Source: Rhizophagus clarus
Taxonomy: Eukaryota > Glomeromycota > Glomeromycetes > Glomerales > Glomeraceae
Direction of reading: 5' to 3'
Length of the DNA: 64,000 nucleotides
NCBI GenBank assembly: GCA_015698045.1
Contig: BLAL01000252.1
Coordinates: 1,426,001 to 1,490,000, forward strand
Shown one piece after another: positions 12,794 through 23,915 of the stretch. Within the stretch, counting starts at the first letter, position 1; each line of letters opens with the position of its first letter. Made by a program: the position numbers and the translations under genes. The notes under the pieces were generated by a model. The model saw nothing but the letters and a program-made list of their open reading frames with translations, did no database searches and was not told the origin of the DNA.

Positions 12794-13482
12794 CAAGAAA
12801 TTCAAGGTATATATATACTTACGGCGTTTCCCTTTTGTTTTGCGTCCAAAAAAATTAGTAAAAATTTTCTTTTTTCTTATAATACCTTTCGAAACCAATA
12901 ACTTAAGAAGAAAGTTAGCTATATTTTCTATTATAAGTTTAAAAGTTTTATCAAACAACTACTACCTACTTCTTGAAATTGTAAAAAAAACTTAACTTTT
13001 AAACCATTTGACCGTCAAAAATTACTTACATAAAAGGTACTTTATTTTTTTTTTTATTCTTTTTTTTTCTCATGAAAATTTTTGCTAACATTTCAAAAAA
13101 AGATTATCCTTCCCCTTAAAAAAATAATTAATTAAACTGTCTTACCTACAAAAAAAAAAAAAAAAAAAAATATTATATGCACCACACACACATACACACA
13201 CGAAACGTACACGTCTAAAATTCTCTTAAACCTTTCTATAATAAATTTCAATCAAAAAAAAAAAAATATTATATGTATTAAATTTATTATATATGTATCT
13301 ATCTATCTATATATATATATTTACATTTATTTGTTATTTATTATTTATTATTTATTATTTATTTTATTTATTTTTTTTTTTTTTTTTTCCAACAAAAAAA
13401 AATTACGTTTACTCAATTAATTAATTCTCTATTCTTTTTTTTTTTCTTCTTCATTTTTAAATTTTTTTTTTTTTTAGTTACA

Positions 13483-14566
13483 ATGCCTTCACCAACAGAA
13501 CAAGTATCTTCCGAAACTTTGACAACATCATTACCTCTAAAAGACGGTACGGAAATATCTCAGGAAAATGTCTCACATGTGAACCCCGATGATGGTAATG
13601 AGTCCACCAACTTGGATAACAATAAAGTTCAAGAAGATGAGCAACAACAACAACAACAACAGCAGCAGCAATCGCAACAGCAATCGCAACAACAACCGCA
13701 ACAAGTGTCCAATACTACAAATACTACAAATACTACAAATACTACAAATACTACTCCCACAAATACAACTTCAACTAATGTCGTCGCTCTTGAAACATCA
13801 TCATCACCAACTCACATGACCGATGCTCCCATTGTTAATGAAGACGTTAATGTAACATCAACATCTGTTGCATCTACCGCTTCTCCAATCGATTCTAATA
13901 TTACTCCTACTACAACGCAAGATACAACGCAAGATATGCCACAAGATTTGTCACAAGATACCTCAAAGGTTTCTCCCAATAGTCAAAAAAGAAAATATCA
14001 TAAAAGAGTACCAAAAGACGAGACACCACGTAGAAGAACGAGAAATACGTCAAAAACTACAATACCCACTATATCAACACAAGATGATGAACCTTCGAAT
14101 TTGACCAATAGAAGAACCTCTTCTGCGTCCACTTCAAGAAGAGGAACTACTTCTTCAAATGTTGACCATATTGAACGTCAACTTCCTTCAAAGGAAGGAA
14201 TAAATCAGTCAAATATTTCTGATCGTTTCGTTGAATTTATTATGTATTGTAACCCGTTAGCTCCCGAAAATTTAGATAAAGTAGCACTTGTTCGATCATT
14301 TAATGCGGTCCCAAAATCTGATGGTAAAGTATTTCAAACTTGGACTCTTTACCAACTTGTTGATAAACATTATGCTGGCGAAATTAGAACGTGGACAAAG
14401 TTGGCACAAAAATTGGGCGTCGTACGTACCCCTGAGGCTAGCCCTCAAAAAATTCAACAATACGCTGTAAGATTGAAGGTTGGTGTATTACCTGTAATAC
14501 AATAATTTATTATATCCTTATAATCGTTAGTTTTTTTTTCCTTAAAAATCCCCTCGCTTTCTTTCC

Positions 14567-14599
<33 letters not shown>

Positions 14600-14896
14600 T
14601 CATTGTGTATTATTATTCCTTTGCATGCACTACCCCGTGTTTAGAATAATATTTGTTCTTTTTTCTTTAGCGTTGACAGGAAAAAACCTGTCAAATGTGT
14701 TCACAAATTCTAGAATAGTTACACCATCATTCTAATTATTAATATCGCTCAGTTACACTAAATTTTTTTTTTTTTTTTTTTTGCGATCAACAAGAAAAAT
14801 CAAAAAAAAAACTCGTTTTTTTTCTGTTTTTAGTCACACCTGTACAAATTTCCTCGTGATATTTTAATTTTTGTGATCAGCTTTATTGTTAGGATT

Positions 14897-14928
<32 letters not shown>

Positions 14929-16363
14929 TAATTTTTTTTATATCTTCGCTTTTTTTTTCTTTTTTAACTTTTTTTTTTTACCTTTTTTTTTATCTTATTT
15001 TTCCCTTTGCTTTCATAAAAAAAAAACGTTTTTTTTAACATGATGACTTTATTACTATTTAAAAAAAATTATTTATTTATTATTAAATTAGAAATGGATG
15101 GCTTCCGTACATGTAGATGCTTATTTTGATTATTTATTATCGCGACCCAATGATTATTATCAAATGCCACAAAGAAATCCAACGGATGCAAGCGATGACG
15201 AATCAGACGTAGTCTTGAAATTAATAAAACGTGCTGGAAGTAAACGACAAAAAAGAAAATATACACGTAGAAACACAAACACTTCCAATACTTCTGCTAA
15301 CGATGATGGAACAAATCCTGAAGGTGTATCGCGAGGGAATACTACAGAACTGGATGACGAAGCTCACTTTGAGAGTGAAGATGTTGATGAAGGTGCTGAT
15401 AAACACCGAGGTAAGCGTGTAAAAGCCTCATACTCGGACGAAGGATCAGAAGAAGAGGAGGATAAAGACCCATGGGGTATGGATATAGACGGAGATGATG
15501 AAGAACATGAACATCCTTCAGAATCTATTGGAACAAATCAAAATCAAAGTCAAAATCAAAATCAAAATCAACGTAGAAAAAGTGTTGTTCAGGTAGGTTT
15601 TCGTCAATATTGGGTTAAGGATCACGTGAAGAAAGAAGAAAGCGAAATTATCGTTGGGGGAGTTAGAAAAGAAGCCAACCCTGAAAACGATTCAAGCCGT
15701 TATTATCGTCAATACCCATCACAGTTTGCCTTGATCGAACCGAAAAACGGTTCAAATATTCCTACACCAAATCCTTCTCCGACAACATTACCTAATATGA
15801 GCCTTTCCAGTGGAGTTATTACTGGAAACAAAAGGGTATTGTCTCATTCCGGTGCAACTGGTGGTGCTGGTACTCAATTGCGTTGGCGTATCTCTACGGG
15901 TCCCGTACATGCCGTCAAATCGTCTGATGAATCGTATCTAACCACCTCGCCTTCCTCTTCTCAAAAGGACCAGTCGAAGAAAAAACAAGAACCGGTTCAG
16001 ACGCTTCCTCCAGGTCAAACGGTCCTAGACTTGAGACCGCCACCACCACCAATGACTCCACAACCAAGTACTCGACCAACAAGAAATTTTGCAAACACCA
16101 ACATCCCTGAACAACAACAACAATTCACTGATGGGAAGAACTACGCCGAGATGCTTCTGCCTTCTGTCCTTCCAAGTAATGATAAAGAGACAATTAACAT
16201 GCTCCAAAAGAATTTGGTAAGCGCCATTGGCATGTTAGAGGACAGCCAACGAAAAATCAAGATGTTGAATGATCTCGTTCGTCAACGAGAAGATGATGTA
16301 AGACAACGTGTAGTACGGGCACTCAAAACCGAAGTAAATACCGTCATTGAAAAATTTCAATAA
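13483..16363 (+). CDS. abp2: ARS-binding protein 2 (Abp2)-domain protein, two exons
   Basis: Exon 1 is 13483-14478 and exon 2 is 15092-16363, joined in phase 0 to give 755 residues. The Abp2 domain begins near residue 244 (ISDRFVEFIMYCNPLAP) and runs through TWTKLAQKLGV and KIQQYAVRLK to the end of exon 1. It continues at once in exon 2 as KWMASVHVDAYFDYLL. Only the spliced form contains the whole conserved domain, which is the main reason to join the frames. Exon 1 begins with a low-complexity region: a Gln run near residues 53-74, (NTT)n, and a basic KRKYHKR/PRRRTRN segment. Exon 2 has a second basic KRQKRKYTRR segment, acidic and Asn/Gln-rich linkers, a proline run and a C-terminal coiled-coil-like helix. 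The fission-yeast relative binds replication origins; the role here is inferred to be nuclear DNA binding. An unspliced transcript would give a 340-residue truncated product. Confidence 0.8.
14479..15091 (+). other. 613-nt T-rich intron splitting the Abp2 domain
   Basis: The donor is AAG|GTTGGT and the acceptor TAAATTAG|AAATGG. Both flanks keep phase 0 and complete a domain motif across the join. The intron is far longer than the 60-140 nt introns elsewhere in the window. It has several T runs longer than 15 and T-run/A-run pairs that could fold. The donor is non-consensus at positions +3 and +4, which suggests inefficient splicing or retention. Confidence 0.7.
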
Positions 16364-17056
16364 AACCCCTCTGTTATTAAGCGTCAATGTACAATAAAAA
16401 AGTATTATATGTACTTTTTTATTTTACCTTTTTTTCGCTTCAATTTTTGTTTTGTTATATGAACAATCAGTTTGAGAAAATATTTCAAAAAAAAAAAAAA
16501 AATTCGTTATTACTTTTTCTTTTTTTTCGTTTCCCCCTGCATATCCAAAATTTCTTTGTAAAAATTTTTTTTTTTTTCTTTCCTGTAAAAAAGTTTTCTT
16601 TTTTTTTCAATATTCTGTTACGCAAGAGTATAAAAAAAATTTATAAAATTTAAAAAAAAAACCGAATAAAATAAAAAAAAAAAAACAAAATTGAGAAATG
16701 GGATGTGAACTCGATCCTTTGGATGAAAAGATTATCCGTTTTTTTTTAGTGATTTCTTATAAATTATTCAGCTGTAGGAGCGAAGACATGTCATATTTGT
16801 TATAACGGAATGGTAATGTGATCTACGGTGACTACGGTGATGAGTGGTGTATAACATCCTATTTGATTACGTACTGGCCGAAGTTATTTTAATGCGAGCC
16901 GAAGGTGTTATTCATCACTTGAGTAACACATCACTCCATTGTATGTTACACACATTTTAGTAAGGCATGTCACATGTGAAAAAAATATGACGTCAACATT
17001 CGTAAACAAATAAAATAACCACTTTTTTTGTTTTCATCAAGTCAAAACGCACTCTT
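16364..17056. other. Intergenic region between abp2 and SLX1
   Basis: The first 300 bp is A/T homopolymer-rich and probably includes the abp2 3' UTR. From about 16760 to 16990 composition is more balanced, with a repeated ACGGTGA word (CTACGGTGACTACGGTGATG) and paired ATGTCACATGTGA words. This part is the likely SLX1 promoter. No further gene was seen. Confidence 0.5.
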
Positions 17057-18001
17057 TTGTCTTACCTCAATACTTCAATAAAAATTAAAAAGATGGCAGA
17101 AAAAGAAAATCATCCTGAAACATCGGATTCAAAATATGAAGAATTTTATTGTTGCTACCTTTTACGATCACTTAAATATAAACAAACTAGTTATATAGGA
17201 AGTACCAATGATCCAAAAAGAAGATTACGACAACATAATGGAGAGATAGCTTCAGGAGCAAAAAAAACTACAAATAAAAGACCATGGGAAATGATACTTT
17301 TCGTTTACGGATTTCCTAATCATGTAGCAGCATTACAATTTGAATGGAGTTGGCAAAATCCTTCAAAAACTCGTAGATTACATTTAAAAGATCGTCAAGA
17401 ATTTCATGATGATAATAAATTATCAACATCATTTAAAGCATTATCCAAAATGTTAAAAGATAAATTTTGGTCAAGATGGCCATTACATTTACATATTTTA
17501 ATACCAATTGAATCAATTATTATACAACAAATGAAAATTGATGCTACGAAATTTTTTGATATAAAAAATTTATCAAAAAATATTAGGGTAACGAACGGAA
17601 ATTTAGATGATTTTAATAATTATCATAAAGGTTTTATTAGAAAAATTATTAGGAATGAATATTTAAAATTTTTAGATCATACCAAAAATGATTTACCTTA
17701 TTATTGTAATTTATGTTTAGAAAATATTAATTTTAATAATCATAAAGATTATTTAAATTGTTTAAATATGAATTGTAATATGTCTTATCATATTACATGT
17801 TTGGCAAAAAAATTTACGAAAATTGAAGCATTGGAAAATTCAACTTTTAATGAACCTTATAATGAATTGAATGAAGAAATTTTACCTATTAATGGAAAAT
17901 GTCCTAATTGTAATACTTTTTTATTATGGGGGGATTTAATTCAAGCTATGATGATTAGAGAAAAATATATTCAAGATGATCTTATATTATTAAATGAATA
18001 A
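17057..18001 (+). CDS. SLX1: Structure-specific endonuclease subunit SLX1
   Basis: The protein is 314 residues from the first Met; the Met at residue 13 (17093) is an equally likely start because the preceding residues are not conserved in kind. The GIY-YIG nuclease domain covers about residues 30-115. It has CCYLLRS and SYIGSTNDPKRRLRQHNGE with the conserved YIG, Arg and His, and Glu96 in the QFEW motif as the probable metal ligand. The C-terminal RING/PHD-like zinc finger covers about residues 215-290, with Cys217, Cys220, Cys235, Cys240, His245, Cys248, Cys282 and Cys285. This is the family's normal architecture. SLX1 works with SLX4 to cut branched DNA such as Holliday junctions and 5' flaps in the nucleus. 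The gene has no intron and no sign of damage. Confidence 0.95.
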   Translation: MSYLNTSIKIKKMAEKENHPETSDSKYEEFYCCYLLRSLKYKQTSYIGSTNDPKRRLRQHNGEIASGAKKTTNKRPWEMILFVYGFPNHVAALQFEWSWQNPSKTRRLHLKDRQEFHDDNKLSTSFKALSKMLKDKFWSRWPLHLHILIPIESIIIQQMKIDATKFFDIKNLSKNIRVTNGNLDDFNNYHKGFIRKIIRNEYLKFLDHTKNDLPYYCNLCLENINFNNHKDYLNCLNMNCNMSYHITCLAKKFTKIEALENSTFNEPYNELNEEILPINGKCPNCNTFLLWGDLIQAMMIREKYIQDDLILLNE

Positions 18002-18029
18002 TTTAATTTTAAAATTTAAATTATTCATT
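17993..18029 (+). terminator. Perfect 14-bp stem-loop over the SLX1 stop codon
   Basis: AATGAATAATTTAA is followed nine bases later by its exact reverse complement TTAAATTATTCATT. The left arm includes the SLX1 stop codon (TAA at 17999-18001). In an AT-rich genome some palindromes arise by chance, but 14 perfect pairs placed on the stop is notable. A role in 3'-end formation or mRNA stability is inference. Confidence 0.45.
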
Positions 18030-19680
18030 CATAAAATTTTATTTTTTTTATATAGAATTTATGAAAATTATTATATTATATTATTATATATATATATATA
18101 TAAAATGTATTATTTTTGTTTATTTTGTTATATTTATAAAATAAATTTTTTTTTTTAGAATTTATTTAGTTTTTGTTATGCAATTAGTTTTTTTTTAATG
18201 TATTAAGTTAAAATTATATCATATTACTAGTATTATATTTATTTATTATAAATTTTATTCTTTTAAAAAAAGTAATATATATTATATCATATTTATTTAT
18301 TATAAACTTTTCTCTTTAATTAAATTTAAATATAATATAAAATTTAACTACTTTTAATAATTATAATATATGTATTACTTTTTTAATCAGATTCAATAAT
18401 TAACTATATTATATTATATAATTTTTATATATAATATATTTTTGATTATATTTTTACCCTTTTTAATAATTATATTATATATACTATTATTTCTCTAATT
18501 TTATTATTAAAAAAAAAAAAATATTTTTTTATGACTTTAATAAATTATATTATTATTGGTTACTTTAAGCTAACTTAAAAACTTAAAATTTTTTATAAAA
18601 ATTTACCAAAATTCTAACTGTTTATTAATTAAATTCTATAATTTTAACTTTATGATAATTTTTCTGATATATATATCTTTACTTTAAATCTATTTTTAAT
18701 TTATATAATATTAATATATAAAAGTATATAATTTTTTATATAATAAGTACTACCAAAATAAATATACTAATTTTTTAAAATTATTTTAAAATTTGTTTTT
18801 ATTAAATCAATTTAAATCCAATTAAAATAAAATTTAAAATATAAATAATATATAATATAAACTATTAAAAAACAGAAAATTCAATATAAATTTATTAATT
18901 AATTTTTTAATTATATAATATTAAACCAAAAAAAATTGGTATTTTTATTTTATTATTTTTTAAAATTTTTAAAAAATTAAAATTTTCACAAAATTATATC
19001 ATAAAAAAAATATAAAATTAATTATCAAATAACTTAAATTATTAATTAAAATTAAAAAAAAATTATTATTTTTTAATAATAAATTAATTTATTTATTTAA
19101 TAAATATAATTAAAAATTATTATAAATATATACATTAATCTGCAATATTTGTCTAAATTAAGGATTTAATAATTTTAATTTTGAAAAACATAATATTTGT
19201 TTCATAATTCTTAATTTTAATTATATTATATAATCATCTTTTATAGACTGATAAAAAATAAAACTTTTACTTTTAAAATAAAGAATATACTATTCATAAA
19301 TACAAATAAATAATACAAAAAAAGATAAGTTTTTAATATTTAAATAGATTTATAATATAAAAAATTTTTCATATTATTTGTATATAAATATATATATATA
19401 TTTTTTTATTTAAAGTTAATGCGGTCATATAAACTAATTACAGTAATTAGATGGATACTATGTATCTGTAATCACATAATAGAAATACTATCACCCCTAT
19501 TAGGACGGTCTTACATTAACTATATTATATATATAATCAAATAAAGGAAAAGAGAAAAAAAAAATATTCTAACTCATCTAGGAAAGTCAAGGTAATAGTC
19601 CTACCGTAATATCACTATTTATCAGACTGTTTCCTAATAAATTCTATTAAAACTGTCTTAATTTTTACAATTTCCTTATG
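18030..19680. other. Very AT-rich intergenic stretch
   Basis: Almost only A and T up to about 19400, with no supported gene. From 19410 to 19680 composition becomes more balanced. There, AGTTAATGCGGTC at about 19414 and a partial reverse complement ending CATTAACT near 19522 may be the ends of a short decayed element. Confidence 0.55.
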
Positions 19681-19683
19681 AAG

Positions 19684-20440
19684 TTACTTCTTGAACAATT
19701 TCTTTGGGGGAGAAGAGCCCTGCTCCACTTGAAATTTCTTTGTCTTATTATTTTTCTTCTTCTCACCTATCTTATTGCTAGATGACATTTTGGACAAATC
19801 CTTTTGCGGACTTCTTATGAGGATACGATTAGAACCTGTGATCAGCAACCTGGCCAAATTTCCATGAGAATTCTGCTGAGACGGCTTAGCGCTTTTCTTG
19901 TGGGCATTACCTTGGTTCAGAGGTGGGGACTATCTTCAGCGTGTTATGAAAGACAAAACGGTGTGATGACACTAACTCAATAGAACTCCACTCCAAAGTG
20001 ATTGGCTACTAATAATTGACTGTAAGTCATCCTATGTTTCGAAGTAGGCAATAACCTTGCATTTACCATCTGGATTCTTGACTTCCTTGAAGGCCTTAAT
20101 TTTCAATGAGTTAATAAAATTTGTGAGGTTTTTTTTGGAAGATAGCGCCTCTGCTGTCATAGTAATTGGTGGATTATTGACAACAGCCTGAAATCGTTCT
20201 CTTTCTTTACGTTCTTGAAGACTTCATGATGCTGGAAACCATCTAACAACTGTGGGACCAAGGGGAGCAATCCAAAGCTGATCATTTTCCCAAGTTGAAA
20301 ACTGATGCATAATTTCTAACTTACACCTAACAGTCTTATACTTCTTCTGTTTCTTGACCGTCACTGAGATGATATTACCCCATAGCTTTAGGTAGTCCAG
20401 TATCGTAAGAGTGTTCCACTTGACCAGTACATCGTAAATC
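19684..20440 (-). pseudogene. Retroelement ORF1-like coding remnant, unidentified
   Basis: Reading the minus strand gives long stretches of protein-like sequence, for example VKWNTLTILDYLKLWG, QLWIAPLGPTVVRWFPAS, NNPPITMTAEALSSKKNL and KVKNPDGKCKVIAYFE-type text. A basic tail, EKKKNNKTKKFQVEQG, ends at a stop at 19684-19686. Composition is much more GC-rich than the surroundings. The layout (an RNA-binding-like core followed by a Lys-rich tail) is reminiscent of ORF1-type proteins of fungal non-LTR elements, but no reverse transcriptase is present and the family is a guess. It is interrupted and no longer a working gene. Confidence 0.4.
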
Positions 20441-20463
20441 AGGATAATTTATATATAAATATA

Positions 20464-20467
<4 letters not shown>

Positions 20468-20505
<38 letters not shown>
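20468..20505. repeat. (TA)n microsatellite
   Basis: About 19 uninterrupted TA units directly next to the upstream end of the coding remnant. Confidence 0.9.
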
Positions 20506-20513
<8 letters not shown>

Positions 20514-21156
20514 TATTTATTTTTAAAGATTTATAATATATACTAAAAAAGTTGTAAAAAAATATAAAAGTTTAAAACCTAAAGTAAAACCTAATATAAT
20601 TTATTTATTTATTTATTTTATATCATATTTTAAAGAATTTTAAGTAATAAAAAATTTTATTATTTATTTTAAACTTAAACAAATTTTATTTAAAAATTTA
20701 ATAATGAAAAACTATATAATCTTTTTAACTTCTTATTAATAATAGTATTTATTTAATATCATTAAAATTATTTTATTTAAAACTTTATTTTAGTATAATT
20801 TTATTATATTTGAATTATAAATTATAAAAAAAATAATTTTTTTTAAAATAATAAATAATGAAAAATTATTGATGTTATTCCAAAAGGTACATAATTTTTT
20901 GCTACTCCTATCATATGATTCTTAATTATTTATTTAACTTTTTTATATATGATTTTTTTTTTAATTTTTAATGCTTTTTATTTTGTTACTTTTAATATAT
21001 TTTATTTTTAAGTTATTTTTTTTTTTTTTATTATAAATTAGTATTAATAACATTCTTTTTTTTGTAAGTGCTTATTTTCTTGGCTTAAAAGTTTTTAGTA
21101 AATTTCTTTTTCAATAATAATTAACATTAATATTTTTTTTTACAAATTAATCTTTT
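20506..21156. other. AT-rich intergenic stretch, nothing recognised
   Basis: A and T runs only; no supported gene or terminal repeat. Confidence 0.6.
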
Positions 21157-21406
21157 AACTATCAATACAAAAACTGTTTATCAAAAAATATATAAAACAA
21201 AAAAACTACTTTTAAATAAATATTGAAGTCATTAAGCAGGTATAAAAATGGGATATACATATATTTTTATATTTTTTTGGACTCTATCATATTCATAAAA
21301 TCTACTGGTTCTGTAGGAAAAATTGGTTATATACTTTTTTTATAATAAAATGTAGTTTAAATCTTTCTTTGTTAGGCTATGATATTACTTAAGGGAGTTA
21401 AAATGT
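21157..21406 (+). repeat. Left arm of a ~250-bp inverted repeat
   Basis: This arm matches the reverse complement of 23066-23317 over its whole length, for example ACTGGTTCTGTAGGA, TACTTAAGGGAGTTA and ACAAAAAAACTACTTTTAAA in both. Differences are mostly C to T and G to A in this arm. The 1.66-kb interior includes a minisatellite and a GGTTTT array. Confidence 0.85.
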
Positions 21407-21575
21407 CTTTGCTGAAACTTGAAGTTTACAATCGATATTGAATAAATATCATAACAATGTCATTATGATATCATTACGATATTTTAACAAAAAATCGAAT
21501 CGACGTCATTAAGTTAGTCTTAACTATGTTTATTCGATATTGATTGGTTCGATATCTCTGCGATCACTATACGAT

Positions 21576-22075
21576 ATTTATTTGATATCGTAACTATATC
21601 GTAGCAATAACGTATTAACATCGAATTAACATTGCCAAAGTATTATAACATTTATTCGATATCGTAACTATATCATAGCAATAACGTATTAACATCGAAT
21701 TAGCATTGCAAAAGTATTATAACATTTATTTGATATCATAACTATATCATAAAGATAACATATTAACATCGAATTAACATTGCCAAAGTATTATAACATT
21801 TATTTGATATCGTAACTATATTGTAAAGATAACATATTAACATCGAATTAACATTGCAAAGTATTATAACATTTATTTGATATCGTAACTATATCGTAGC
21901 GATATCATATTAACATCAAATTAATATTACGAAAATGTTTTTATATTTACTCGACATCATAACTATATCATAGAAATATCATATTAATATTGAATTAACA
22001 TCGCTAAAGTATTATAACATTTATTTGATATCATAACTACATTATAGTAATTTCATAAATTACATCATAAAAAAT
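21576..22075 (+). repeat. 74-bp minisatellite, nearly seven copies
   Basis: Copies of a unit beginning ATTTATTTGATATCGTAACT start at 21576, 21650, 21724, 21798, 21871, 21945 and 22019, that is every 73-74 bp. The unit also contains CGTATTAACATCGAATTAAC and AAAGTATTATAAC. It has several GATATC and CGATATCG palindromes. Related but more diverged sequence continues upstream to about 21430. It is not a CRISPR-like array because there are no unique spacers. Confidence 0.92.
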
Positions 22076-22225
22076 GATTTTATATTTATTACATTATAAT
22101 AATAATTTACATTAATAATAATAATTTACATTAATAATAATAATAATAAAATAAAGAAGAAAATAAAGGTGTCCGTTCAACATTAGGTACCGATTCCTAG
22201 CAGATCCTTACGCAGTACTCTAGGA

Positions 22226-22297
22226 TTTTAGTTTTAGTAGCTTTGGTTTTGGTTTTGGTTTTAGTTTTGGTTTAGTTTTGGTTTTAGTTTTAGTTTT
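22226..22297 (+). repeat. GGTTTT / AGTTTT simple repeat
   Basis: About 70 bp of alternating TTTTGG and TTTTAG units on the plus strand, in a locally GC-richer stretch (22170-22400) that may be part of an inserted element. Confidence 0.8.
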
Positions 22298-22440
22298 CTC
22301 CCTAGAGTTTCTGATTACGCTTTCACCATACAGGTTTACTAATGTCTACTAAGGCGCACACCTAACAGAACAATAACACCTGAGAAGTGAAGTAATATTC
22401 AATGTGGATAGAGTGGATGGGTCAGATATAATAAATAATG

Positions 22441-22606
22441 AAAACAAAATGGAAACGAAACAAAGGCGAAAAGAAAAAAGGAGACAAGATCAAAAAGAAA
22501 TGATAAAGAATATTGATGGAAAAAGATGAAATGAAAAGAAAGGAAGACGAAGAAAGAGAAATAAAAGGAAAAAAAACAAAAACTGAAGGGAGAACGAAAG
22601 GGGGGT
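22441..22606 (+). other. Purine-rich tract
   Basis: About 165 bp almost free of pyrimidines on the plus strand (AAAGGAGACAAG-like text). Minus-strand reading gives only F/L/S-rich peptides, so no gene is called. It is contiguous with the GGTTTT array, and both lie inside the inverted repeat. Confidence 0.6.
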
Positions 22607-23065
22607 CACATTTTTCTTTTTCTTTTTTTTCTTTTCATGTGATGAGTGAATACATCTTATTCCTTTTATTCTATACATAAGTAGGATCCAATCGCTAAGG
22701 GTAAATTTAAAAAAATAAAAAATATAAAAAAAACAATTATGATTAATATAATATACTCTTTATAAAATATATTTAAATTTTAAATTTAATATATAACCTT
22801 GGGATAATGGTTAGAGCAGGTAATCTCTGGGATTTTGAGAAAAAATCAAAATGATAATATTTTTAACGTTAGCACTTTAAATTTTGAAAGTGTTAATTCT
22901 TAAAACATAATATTATAAAAAAAAAAATGCTGGCTGCTATGACTGACGCCACTCCAGACAAAGTAATTGGCGGCCCTATTTCACAACATTTTCCTTCAGG
23001 CTAAGCAAATATTACAAAAAAAAGCTTCAAATATATTCAGCAATTTGAACATAGCATTTGAGAAT

Positions 23066-23317
23066 ACATTCTAACTCCCTTAAGTAATACCACAGTCTAA
23101 CAAAGAAAGACTCAAACTACACCCTATTGTAAAGAAAGTACATAACCAATCCCTCCTACAGAACCAGTAGACTTTACGAATATGGTAGAGTCCAAAAAAA
23201 ATATGAAAAATATGCGTATATCCCATTTTCATATCTGCTTAATGGCTTCACTATTTATTTAAAAGTAGTTTTTTTGTCTTATACGTTTTTTGGCGAACAG
23301 TCTTCGTGTTGGTGACT
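23066..23317 (-). repeat. Right arm of the ~250-bp inverted repeat
   Basis: Reverse complement of 21157-21406. This arm keeps more C and G, including CpG where the other arm has TpA (for example TTCGCC versus TTTATC). Its outer end runs into a tandem duplication at 23248-23615. Confidence 0.85.
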
Positions 23318-23615
23318 ATATCGAATATATAAACTAAAATGCCAAAGTACTATTAATATTGTAAAAGATAAGTAAAGTATACTTGGATAAAAGCGAGAAG
23401 AAGAAAATACCGTAAAGTATTAAAATAGTAATATTTGGTTTCACTATTTATTTTTTTGTCTTATACGTTTTTTGGCGAACGGACTTCGTGTTGGTGGCTA
23501 TATCAAATATATATACTAATATGCCAAAGTATTGTTAATATTGTAAAAGATAAGTAAAGTATACTTGGATAAAAGAGAGAAGAAGAAAATACCGTAAAGT
23601 GTTAAAATATAAGAC
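23248..23615 (+). repeat. Two-copy tandem duplication of about 190 bp
   Basis: The stretch TCACTATTTATT, GTCTTATACGTTTTTTGGCG, CTTCGTGTTGGTG, AAGTATACTTGGATAAAAG and AAAATACCGTAAAGT occurs twice in the same order, starting at 23248 and 23441. The copies differ at a few per cent of positions plus one short indel. Confidence 0.88.
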
Positions 23616-23828
23616 AAATATAATATTTTTAAGAAGAGAGACGTGTATTTTTGAAAAATAAACAAAAAAAAAATCACGCATTAATAAACTGAATTTTAGC
23701 TATTTTTAGATATCACATGCATGTAATCAAAGCGATTTTTATTACATCATGCATAAGGATCAATGTAATTTTATTGGTTAATTTTAACCAAAATTTTAGT
23801 CATTTCTTCATTACACAAAATATTTGCT

Positions 23829-23915
23829 ATGTCCACTGGTGAAAACGAGACCATGGAAGACATTTATGAATTTTTAAAAAAGAATGAAATTTCAATTATT
23901 ATTTTAATGATTTAA
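23829..23915 (+). CDS. Possible 28-residue peptide or orphan first exon
   Basis: ATG opens a short frame, MSTGENETMEDIYEFLKK..., whose mixed composition stands out from the F/K/I-rich noise around it. It ends at 23915 after a hydrophobic ILMI tail. It may be an orphan first exon left by a rearrangement. No partner exon was found. Confidence 0.2.
   Translation: MSTGENETMEDIYEFLKKNEISIIILMI

Larger units (their letters stand above)
8171..13482. other. Long gene-poor region upstream of the Abp2-domain gene
   Basis: About 5.3 kb with no convincing coding sequence; the open frames present encode only F/I/L/K/Y-rich runs from A and T tracts. It contains many homopolymers, including a T run of about 39 at 12751-12789, a (TTTTA)n run near 11745-11776 and (TTAT)n runs near 13325-13370. 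The last 400 bp before the start codon at 13483 is very pyrimidine-rich. A T-run ending in AG lies directly before the start, so a 5'-UTR intron may end there. Confidence 0.5.

Noticed and set aside
15069-15406. Minus-strand and alternative-frame open frames over abp2 exon 2
   Set aside because: They overlap the well-supported exon and reflect its codon pattern only.
16690-16745. Possible minus-strand tRNA T-arm (GGATCGAGTTCACATCC)
   Set aside because: The loop lacks the TTCRA pattern, the stem has a mismatch, and the rest of a cloverleaf cannot be built.
19411-19522. Short inverted-repeat element (AGTTAATG ... CATTAACT)
   Set aside because: Only eight terminal bases match clearly and no target duplication is visible; kept only as a remark.
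21576-22075. CRISPR-like periodic array
   Set aside because: The whole 74-bp unit repeats; there are no unique spacers, and the host is eukaryotic.
22797-22870. tRNA-like text (GGATAATGGTTAGAGCAGG)
   Set aside because: The D-arm resembles a tRNA, but no proper anticodon loop (position 33 is not T), T-arm or acceptor stem could be paired. At most a decayed tRNA-derived repeat.
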